DNA from: an uncultured Saprospiraceae bacterium
Lineage (GTDB): Bacteria; Bacteroidota; Bacteroidia; Chitinophagales; Saprospiraceae
Direction: 5' to 3'
NCBI GenBank assembly: GCA_937951685.1
Contig: CALFBG010000359.1
Span: forward strand, 1 to 46,958
Length of the DNA: 46,958 nucleotides
In this document: positions 20,501-29,500 of the stretch, piece after piece
How the letters are laid out: every line of letters begins with the position of its first letter
Numbering within the stretch: the first letter of the stretch is position 1
Notes under the pieces: model-generated
Database searches by the model: none
What the model saw: the letters and a program-made list of their open reading frames with translations, nothing else
What the model was told of the DNA's origin: nothing
Translations under genes and position numbers: made by a program

Positions 20501-23196
20501 GTTCCTGTACAGGTATTCGCATCGGTAACGGAAGTAATCGTATAAGTTGTATTGGCAACTGGCGTAACAGTTTCTGTATCACCATCATTTAAACCCGTTA
20601 AAGTAGTTGTCGTTGTCCCATCAAAAAGCTCGATGTTATAAGGTCCTGTTCCGCCAGCGAAGTTAATCGTAAGGTCTGTTGTTCCGCCAGCACAAAGGTC
20701 CGTGGTTCCCGAAATGGTAGCCGTTGGCGCGGAAGCAACTATTACATTTACTACCGTGCTTGAAACCGTACCGGGGCAAGTGCTCGCATCTACGACGGAG
20801 ATCAAATTAAAATCTGTATTTGCCGTAAGGCTAATCGTTTCGATATGACCATCAGCAATACCGGTTAATGGTATATTAGAAGTACCATCAAAATAGACGA
20901 TATCAAATGGTCCGTTTCCAGTAAAGGAAAAAGTCAGGTCTGTATTCTCGCCTGCACAGATTGTTGCTCCGCCTGCAATGTCAGCCGTTGGTGGCGTTCC
21001 TTCTGTAATACAAATTTCTCCCGTGTCAAAGCATCCATTCGCTGTTTCTACTCGGATGTAATAGCAACCAACTCCTACTTCCGTCATTGTCATCGCAAAA
21101 CCGGGAATGCCCAAATCTGCTAAGGCTTGCGTAGTAAAGAAGTAAGTATTGACAATTGTCGTTGTATTCGCGTCGGTGTAGCCAACACTTGTTAAATCAA
21201 TCGTCCCTCCCGGACAAACTGGTGCGGGTGGCGTAATTGTAATATCTGGTCTAGTTTCGATATTCGCATTAATGGGCGCTACGGCAAAACAGCCATTACT
21301 TGTTTGAAATCTTACCCAATAGATTCCGCCTACCGTGACTGTCGTTGAGGATAACTGTCCTGTTCCTGCGAGGGCACTAGCCTCTGTTCCGTAAAAGGTT
21401 TTTGTTCCAAATAAGCCATTCGTTTCGGTTACGCCCGCAAAGGCTAGATTTAAGCTTCCTGGTTCGCAAGTGGTTAAAGCACTGTCATCGACTAATAGAT
21501 TTGGATCTTCGATCGTAATTGTTACCGAAGTAACATCATAGCAATTGCCTCCGGATTCTTTTCTAATCCAATATGTTCCCGAAGTATTAACTACGGAGGA
21601 AGCTAACGTTGGTGTTCCAGCTTCCGCCGCTATTTCATCGGCGAAGTAACTAAAGGTTCCTGCAACACTATTGGCGTCAGTAACCGTGACCTCCGTCGCG
21701 AGGTCAATGCTATTCGGTGCACACACCGCAGCGGGATCCGTCGCTGAAATATCAGGTTCTGTACCCACTGAAACTGGATAGCAATTTTGTGGGCTTGCTC
21801 CACATCCATTGGAAGCAATCAAACAAACGTCACCACCCGTAGAAGCCCAATCGATGCTCACCGTTGCATCCGTGTTGGATCCAACAATTGTTCCTCCTCC
21901 CGTTACAGACCAAATATATGCTGTCGCATTTGGAGCGGAACTGGTATAAGTTATCCCCGTTGCATTTTCACAAATGGTAGCGGCGCCTCCAATACTCGGC
22001 ATCGTTGGTGAGGCCGGAAATACCGTTACGGGAATAGTAAATGTGTTTGTACTCAAATTTCCACCCGTCATCGTCAGGGTGTAAGTTGTCGTAGTTGCAG
22101 GGGTAGCGACTGGATTAGGAATCGTCGCATCGTCAAGCGAACTTGCGGGAGACCAACTATAGGTATAAGGTCCAACCCCAATTATATTTGCTTGTAATTG
22201 TACCGATTCTCCTTGGCAAATTTCATCATCCGAAACCGTGACTTCAACAGGGTCGATTCCGATAACGCTAATGGAGTAATCACAGATATCGCCAGCCCAT
22301 CCGTCTACCATAATGTAGTAAACCTCTCCCACCGTTAAGCCACTTGCACTCAATGTGCCTGTTCCTTCTGCGCCGATATTAAAACATCCATCCGAAATCG
22401 AATTAAAGTTTGTACAGTCGGAAGTTTCAAAGAGATCTACTTGAATCCCTTTCATTCCCGTGCAATTATAAGAAGTAAAATCAAAAGCAACTGATGTTTC
22501 CGTTGCTACGAAAGCAATCCAAGAGTTATTATCTGTAAAGGCACAAAAGCCGGGAATTTCATCGGGGTTATCCGTGTATCCACCAGTATTTCCACAAAAT
22601 CCATTTAAACTTTCATTGAGAATAACGGCATCGCAACAAGTGTTTGAAGCCGGTCCGTAAACACCACAACCCGTAGCGGTAGACGGTACGGGTGGATTAA
22701 CTGCTTGTACACAAATATCAAAGGTTCCAAAATCATCATTTCCGTTTTCCCATACCCTGATCCAAATCGTTGCACCTGCGAGTTCAAAGCTACAGCCATC
22801 ATCTACTGTAATACTCGGCATTGATCCTGTTCCACCGTTATCATCACAACTAATTAGGTTCAGACTACTACAGGTTCCAGTATAAACCGCCATTCCTCCG
22901 TCGCTGATTCCTGCTGCTCCCATTTCAATTAAGCCATGAAAACCATTATTGGGCATGGTAAAGCTAAACCAAACATCACCCCCTAAATAGTTTGCGCAGC
23001 CCGGTGCCGTTACGCCAATGGTCGGCGTTGCTAGTACATTTGTGTTATTACTGGAGATACAACTCGTGTTGATATCTAGTACGATGGCGTTACAGGGATC
23101 ATCATTCGCAGGTTGACCGTATAGGTTCAAAGCGCTTGATAAGATTAAAATTACAAATAGTGTCCGTGTCAATCCGAAGTTGAAATTCTTGATCAT
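17548..23196 (-). CDS. 1882-residue T9SS type-B surface protein with Ig/PKD-like composite modules
   Basis: A signal peptide (about 1-27, ends NLYG-Q) is followed by two related N-domains (about 30-165 and 179-312). The second ends YYIMVDGWAGDICDYSISV and matches the N-domain of the 3028-residue protein. PKD-like domains (about 312-495) and three Ig-like units with YWIR/YWVR/YYIR motifs (about 495-730) follow. A composite section (about 730-1550) has four Ig-like units with (I/L)CAG- or CEG-type starts, interleaved with a module containing GTTYY and DDGTG. Two SprB-type repeats (SCNGENDG, SCYGDEDG; about 1551-1700) and the type-B C-terminal domain (TAFSPNGDGSNDLF... GDVTLMR, about 1790-1882) complete it. 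It should be exported by T9SS and anchored at the surface. The tail closely resembles that of the 3028-residue protein. Binding partner unknown. Confidence 0.92.
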   Translation of the reverse strand: MIKNFNFGLTRTLFVILILSSALNLYGQPANDDPCNAIVLDINTSCISSNNTNVLATPTIGVTAPGCANYLGGDVWFSFTMPNNGFHGLIEMGAAGISDGGMAVYTGTCSSLNLISCDDNGGTGSMPSITVDDGCSFELAGATIWIRVWENGNDDFGTFDICVQAVNPPVPSTATGCGVYGPASNTCCDAVILNESLNGFCGNTGGYTDNPDEIPGFCAFTDNNSWIAFVATETSVAFDFTSYNCTGMKGIQVDLFETSDCTNFNSISDGCFNIGAEGTGTLSASGLTVGEVYYIMVDGWAGDICDYSISVIGIDPVEVTVSDDEICQGESVQLQANIIGVGPYTYSWSPASSLDDATIPNPVATPATTTTYTLTMTGGNLSTNTFTIPVTVFPASPTMPSIGGAATICENATGITYTSSAPNATAYIWSVTGGGTIVGSNTDATVSIDWASTGGDVCLIASNGCGASPQNCYPVSVGTEPDISATDPAAVCAPNSIDLATEVTVTDANSVAGTFSYFADEIAAEAGTPTLASSVVNTSGTYWIRKESGGNCYDVTSVTITIEDPNLLVDDSALTTCEPGSLNLAFAGVTETNGLFGTKTFYGTEASALAGTGQLSSTTVTVGGIYWVRFQTSNGCFAVAPINANIETRPDITITPPAPVCPGGTIDLTSVGYTDANTTTIVNTYFFTTQALADLGIPGFAMTMTEVGVGCYYIRVETANGCFDTGEICITEGTPPTADIAGGATICAGENTDLTFSFTGNGPFDIVYFDGTSNIPLTGIADGHIETISLTANTDFNLISVVDASTCPGTVSSTVVNVIVASAPTATISGTTDLCAGGTTDLTINFAGGTGPYNIELFDGTTTTTLTGLNDGDTETVTPVANTTYTITSVTDANTCTGTGSGTATINIVDTPTITNLIENCDLTTASYTISFDITNGDAATYVVSPMTGTLTGNTFVSDPIASGVVYNFDVSDANTCGTDNVNGTVNCACSVNAGTMDLTLIEHCENELGIAIHNGDEQLNPGDLLQYIIHDSSGTTLGEVFNVANVPEFAIDLGTMSIGTTYYISAIAGPDDGTGMVDLMHPCLSVSAGTPVIFHHLPVAIISGDATICAGTPTDLLINFTQGTGPFDVVIFDGTNSTTLEDISDGYLHTVMPTANTVFTITSVLDNTAASCIGSATGAPTIDILTAPVAPTMDFQCNVTNTAYQVSFVITGGDPGSYTVTGGAGTIDNATNTFTSDFIATGVGFSFTLTDNNNCAPAIISGNFACDCTTFAGAMSSTPIAVCEDQLINGLHDGNASLDGDDALGFVIHDGSGNTLGEIFLTNSSPSFAYESGLEYGTTYYLSAVVANDDGTGFPVLDSNLDPCISVTPGQPIVFEAIPVISLVGNATICEGDSTEITFNISGTGPFNLEYTDNVNNYILTDVSDGHILKLSPLTSTNYTVLSVANAFGENCMGTVDPTDFEATIDVISVPKVTNLMVDCNVAGTAFTVSFDIEDGNSAAYVVDGDAGTLTGSSFVSNEYPTGSTYNFMVFDGTGCDTTFLTSTEYCNCTPDIKPNITIAELISCNGENDGTLTVSNVNGQAPFEFLWSNGASGTVNNNLTTAWYYVTMTDGNNCTSVDSIFLSEPDALSASLEAQGVSCYGDEDGSILITNVNGGIGGYSYTLDNTSSTNDGFFGLAGGSYTAGVIDAAGCQWEETIMVEEPLELIVELGETINLQLGDSVQLQAFVNQVVDTFYWETIGTLSCTDCLTPFVKPISSTPYKITVVTEKACVDTDQVWVNLNKERPVFIPTAFSPNGDGSNDLFMVYGGVGIVEVKNLSIFNRWGDKVYQAENFQPGDERYGWNGIVNNKKLNTGVYVYYLEIIFEDGKTELFRGDVTLMR

Positions 23197-23559
23197 GGGT
23201 ATCTTTCTTAAATGTTTGTTTTTAATTAGTCAAAACTAATTTAAGGTCAGAAGGCAATCGTCGTAAATGTGGAAATAGCTAACCCCATACACTATGTAAA
23301 AAGCGAATGGGACAAAAGGGGGGAATCTTGTAAGTTATTGTAAAACAATATCTTAATAAAAAATATAATCTATATTAGAGGGAGCAAAATTTTTGCCATT
23401 TTGCAAAATTTGGAAAGAATTTTCAAGGAAAAAAGACGTTATGTCAAAAAACACTCAATTCATAGGATCAAATTAGCTTTAAAAGTAGCAGTTATAACAA
23501 GGGTTTTTAATCTATAAAAAAAATGGATCAAATCAGTCATTAAAGCTCATCATTTGCCC
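23197..23559. other. Intergenic region upstream of the 1882-residue gene
   Basis: About 360 bp separating two same-strand giant genes. I see the possible promoter box at 23231-23238, lying within an inverted repeat AATTAGT-CAAA-ACTAATT. I found no clear terminator for the 2708-residue gene and no small gene. Confidence 0.45.
23231..23238 (-). promoter_or_regulatory. Possible minus-7 box for the 1882-residue gene
   Basis: On the minus strand TAGTTTTG fits TAnnTTTG and would place the transcript start about 30 nt before the ATG at 23196. A TTG lies 16 nt further upstream, slightly closer than usual. The box is the loop and arm of a 7-bp inverted repeat, so it could also be an operator. Confidence 0.35.
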
Positions 23560-26500
23560 TTAACGCAAAATTGTAATATCCCCCTGAAAGATCTTTCCCG
23601 AACTAAAATCAAGCCGAAGGATATAATAATACGTTCCGTGAGGCAACTCTTGACCAGATTTATTTTTGCCATCCCAGTCATTATTGTAAGGACTAGCTTC
23701 ATAAATAAGATCTCCCCAACGATTAAAAATGCTAAGTTTATTTTTTGGGTATTGATCTGGATTAAGCTCTAATTCAGGAATAATAAATACATCGTTTTGA
23801 CCGTCTCCATTGGGAGTAAATCCGGTAGGTACATCGAGTAAAGTATCTTGTACAAGTTGGTAATCAATCTTTAGCGTAACCCTAGCGGTATCGCAAAGTT
23901 CAGGACAAAGCGTATTGCAAATTTGATAGTCAAAAGTCTCTGTTCCTACGTAGTAGTCGGAAAGTTCGTAGGTATAATTCCCCGGAGTTATTTCTGTTAA
24001 ACTTCCTATCGTTGGCGAATTTAGAAGGCTGAGCGCCCAATTTTCCACCGCATCAAGCTGATCATTATCTCGAACACCTAAATCTAGACCCGGAAGGTTT
24101 GTCATTTCATAAACATCATCGTTGACAATTGGTGCTTGTGCTAGATCGAGCGGATCAATATCTAGTTCTACCCAAGCCGTATCAACACAATCATTCTCAA
24201 GATTGATAACAATAAATTGATACTTACCATTTTCACTCACTTCCAGCATCGTATCTTCCGTTAGAAATACACCTACTTCGTTTTGCCATTCGTAAACTAA
24301 GGCTGCACCGTTGGCAAATCCATTTCCATCCAAGAGGGCTAGTATTTGGGTACAATCTAAATTACCAGAAATATTTGCTGTCGCAATTGGCGCTAAAGTG
24401 TCGGCGATAACAGTTACCGTAGCAGAAGCACTACAAGCATTTGCACTCGTGATGACCAATTGATAATTACCTGGAACGGTAGTGCTGGTAATCAAATCAC
24501 TTTCGTTAAAACTATTCGGCCCTGTCCATTCGTAGCTTGTATTAGGAGTGGTAGTACTTCCTTGTAAATTAGCAGCAGTTTGACTACAATTAATGGTATC
24601 TGCGATCGCAGTGATCGTAGGAATATCAACGGAGGCAGTCACTTCGAAACTAGCCGTTGTAGTACAGCCATTCGTTCCGGTAACGGTCAATTCATAATCT
24701 CCCGCTAAGGTCGTCGTCGTATCCGAAATCCCTGCTAAATAACCATTTGGTCCTTGCCATTGATAACTAGCAACTACTGTTGAAGCACTAGCAGATAAAT
24801 TAGCAAACGCTTGTTCGCAGGTAATCGAGTCAACCATTCCACTGATTATCGGTGGGGTAATATCTTCGGTCAAGTTGAGCATCGTCGTGGAAGTACAACT
24901 ATTTGGTGCGGTCAAAACTAGTTGATATTCACCAACAAGATTACTAACCGTATCTGCAACGGAAGCCATAAAACCATTTGGCCCGAGCCAAGTATAACTA
25001 ACACCAGACGTTGTGGAACTAGCCGTCAGATTTGCTACAGACTGATTACAATCAATCGTACTAATACTAGCATTCAAAAGCACTGGTACTTCCGTATTTT
25101 CAATAACAACTACATTGACGTTATTCTCACATCCATTTAAAGCCGTCGCCGTCAAGCTATATGTCCCTGGAATTGTAGTGCTGGTATCTGCTACATGAGC
25201 GACAAAGCCATTGGGTCCTGTCCAAGTATAACTCAAATTATCGTCCGTCGAACTGCCTAAAAGCGTAGCGAAGTTTTGTGAACAGTTAATGCTATCCGCT
25301 GTAGCGCTAAGATTAGGCAAAGTTTGGTTGCTAATGACTTCCACTTCGGTTGTAGCACTACAAGCATTTGCCGCCGTTACAACGAGTTGGTAGGTTCCAG
25401 CCAGTGTCGTGCTGGTATCTGCACTAGTCGCTGAAAAGCCATTGGGTCCTGTCCATTGATAAGTAACATTCGCTTGATTTGAACTTCCCGATAAATTCGC
25501 TTCGGCAAGTGTACAGGTAATCGTATCTGCCGTCGCCATCACCGTTGGTATATTTTGGTCTGCAATAACTTCAAATGTTAAACTGTTCTGACAAGCATTC
25601 GTTCCAGTAACCGTAACTTCATAGATTCCCGCAATATTTGTAGTCGTATCTGCAACCATCGCCATAAAATTATTGGGTCCTGTCCATAAGTATGTTACAC
25701 CTTCCGTCGTAGAATTCGCGGTTAAATTAGCGACAGCATTCGTACAGCTAATCTCCCCTATTACTCCTGTGAGTTCAGGAATATCTTGATCTGCATTTAC
25801 CTCTACTTCAATGGACTGACTACAGCCATTCTCCGCCGTTACCGTGAATTGATAAGTTCCTATCATCGTAGTACTCGTATCAGCCACGTTAGCCACAAAA
25901 CCCATTGGTCCCGTCCATAGATAGTTAACGCTCGCTGTGGTCGAAGTTCCCATTAAATTAGCTTCAGTTGAAACACAGGTAATGGTATCAGCGTTGGCAA
26001 TGATTGTTGGTATTACGGTATCTTCAATTACTTCGGTGAGCAAAGTGGTTGAACAACCATTTGCATTCGTAACAACTAAATTATACGTACCCGGAATTGT
26101 GGTCGTGGTATCTTTAACCGTAGCAAGGAATCCCATCGGTCCTGTCCATTCAAATTGCACAGCAGGTGTTACGGTATTCGCGGATAAATTTGCAATACTA
26201 TTTTGGCAATTTAAAGTATCTACTTGCAAATCAACTATGGGACTTTCGGTATCATCAATTACTTCCACTTGTCCTACCGCACTACAGTTATTGGCAGCGG
26301 TAATCACTAATTGGTAAATCCCCGGAACGGTGGTAGCAGTATCTTTTTGTTGGGCATTAAAGCCTGCTGGCCCCGTCCACGCATACGTGACATTTGGCGT
26401 GGTAGCGTTCCCCATTAATGCGGCAGACGCATTGATACAGGTAATCGTATCAGCCATAATTTCGATATCTGGCACTCCTTGATCAGAAACTACTTCTACC

Positions 26501-29500
26501 ATCATTGTTACCTCACAACCATTCAGGGCAATAACGCTCAGTTCATACCAACCAGGAACATTCGTTGAAGTATCTTGGCTAGTCGCCGTAAAACCACCTG
26601 GACCACTCCATTCATAATTCACATTGGGCGTGGTAGAACTACCAAGCAATTCAGCAGTGGGCACCGTACAACTAATTGTCCCTGCGGACGCACTAATCGT
26701 TGGTAAATCTTGACTAGCCGTTACGGTCACGATTTCACTCGCCGTACAGCCATTTTCGCCCGTTACCGTAAAAGTATAAACTCCGACCAGCGTAGTACTT
26801 GTATCTTTCGCCTCACTGAAAAAACCATTTACTCCCGTCCATGTATAACTGACGTTCGGCGTCGTAGAATTTCCTGCAAGGACTGCTTGTTCGTTGACAC
26901 AAGTAATCGTATCTGCCATCGCCGAAACCGTTGGTAAAACAATATCTTCAACCACCAACACTTGTTCCGTTGCGCTACAACCATTGGGTGCAGTCACCAG
27001 TAATTGATATACTCCCGCAAGATTTGTCACCGTATCTTTCATTTGGCTATCGAAGCCCGCCATACTTGACCATTGAAAACTAACTCCTTCCGTCGTTGAG
27101 TTACCCATTAAATTAGCCGTTGATTGGCTACAATTAATCGTGTCCGTCGTAGCGATGATATTAGGTCTTATGGTATCCGCAACGACTTGCACACTTTGTG
27201 TAGCACTACAGCCATTCGCTCCCGTAACGGTAAGTAAATACGTACCTTCAACGTTTGTTACGGTGTCCGCCGCTTGGGCGCTAAAACTTGCAGGACCTGC
27301 CCATTCATAGTTTTCATAAACTACTAAGGATTCGCTGTTTAAATTACTGATTGGCTTCAAGCAGGTGATCGTATCCGCCGTAATGCTAAAACTAGGAATC
27401 TCTACATCCGAACCGACCTCCACTTGTGCCGCAGCACTACAACCATTTGCCGCAGTAGCCGTTACTTCGTAAATTCCACTAGCATCCGTAATCGTATCAG
27501 GTTGGTAGGCTGTAAAACCGTTTGGTCCCGTCCAGAAATAAGTCATCCCCGTTGTCGTTGTATTTACCGTTAAGCTGGCGGTATTTTGTAAACAGTTTAT
27601 ATCTCCTGCTACCGCCGTAATGGTAGGTAAGTTTTGATCTTGTAAAACGGCGACCGTTTCCGTTGCAACACAGGTGTTCGCTCCAGTGACTTGTAATTGA
27701 TAAATACCTCCTATTGTAGTGCTCGTATCGGCTTGAGTAGCGAAGAAACCATTCGGTCCCGTCCATTGGTAAGTAACATTTTCCGTGGTAGAGCTTCCGT
27801 ACAAACCGGCAGAAGTGGAAGTACAACTAAGACTATCTGCACTTATTTCAATGGTAGGAATTGCCTCGTCGGAAATAACGGTAATGGTTTCACTAGCGGC
27901 ACAACCATTTGGAGCGGTAACTAGTAATTGGTAATTACCAGATTCACTCGTAATTGTATCCGCTTGACCAGCAGTAAAACCACTCGGCCCCGTCCAATTG
28001 TAGGTCAAATTAGGGACTGTACTGTTGCTACTAAGCGTAGCTTCCGTAATCGTACAATTCAAAGTATCGGCTGCTAGTACTAAATCCGGATTGGTATTAT
28101 TCGCAACAACCGTTACCTGCGTACTCGCACTACAGCCATTCGCAGCATTAACCGTCAAGGTATATAATCCTGGAACATTCGTTAGCGTGTCGGGACTTAT
28201 AGCAGAAAAACCGAGCGGTCCCATCCACAGGTAGCTTAAGTTATTGCTAGAAGAACTACTCGTTAAGTTGGCAATAGGAGCCGTACAAGTAATGGTATCT
28301 GCCGCTGCACTTATTGTCGGTAAATCTTGATCAGCGACGACTTCTAATTCCATTTCGGCGGTACAAGTATTAGCTGCTGTAACAATAAATTGATACGTAC
28401 CCGGAATCGTCGTACTCGTGTCTGCTTGATGGCTTTGGTATCCGGCGGGACCTTGCCACTGGTAACTAACATTGGCGGTGGTAGAACTTCCTGATAAATT
28501 TGCGGCCGTAGCGGTACAGCTAATATTCCCCACTACTGCGGTGATCGTTGGAAGCTCCTGATCAAGTAGCACTTCAAGTTCAAGGGTACTGGTACAACCA
28601 TTATCCCCCGTAACGACTAATTGATAAGTACCCGGAATGACGGTCGTTGTATCTTTAACATTTGCTGTAAATCCAGCGGGACCAGACCAAAGAAAGCTCG
28701 TATTTTCCGTAGTAGAATTCGCATTCAAATCGGCGACCAATATCGTACAGTTAATCGTATCCACACTTGCGGTAATTATTGGTTCTTCCTGCTCTAAAAC
28801 GACTGTCACTTCCGTCGTCGCGGTGCAGCCATTGTTACCCATCACGGTCAATTGATAAATCCCGGGGATATCCGTAATCGTATCTTGCATTTGGCTTGAA
28901 AATCCTCCGGGGCCAGACCAAGTATAACTGACGTTGTCCGTCGTAGAATTACCTTGTAGCGTTGCAGTAGTTTGGTTGCAAGTTAAAGTATCTGCCATCC
29001 CTGAGACATTTGGTAAATCGATATCGATGCTTACCGTTTGATCGACCGTCACGGTACAACCATTGGGAGCCGTAACCGTCAATTGGTAAAGTCCTGGTAC
29101 ATTGGTAAAAGTATCTTTACTAAATGCTTCGAAAGCAGCGGGACCAGTCCAACGAAAAATTAGATCATTATCTAAAGTCGTCGTCGTTAATGCTACGATG
29201 GGTTGATCACAGGTAATCATTTCTGCGTCGGTAGTTACCGTTGGTAATACATCATCTAGGACTACAAATAAGCTTTCACTTGCCGTACAACCATTAACGC
29301 CAGTGATGGTAAGGGTATAAAGTCCGGGGATATTTGTAAAAGTATCTTTCTGATGCGCTACAAAACTAGCTGGACCATTCCATTGAAACTGGGTACTCGC
29401 GCTAGTTGTATTTCCCGTAAGGGTAGCAAGGGAGTTACTGCAAGTAAGTGTATCCGCAGTAACGGTAATATCGGGAACAAGCAGATTTTCGACTACATTA

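Noticed and set aside
27497..27826. 109-codon minus-strand frame inside the repeat array
   Set aside because: It is a different frame of the 231-bp repeats of the 2708-residue gene, without signal or domain; a shadow.
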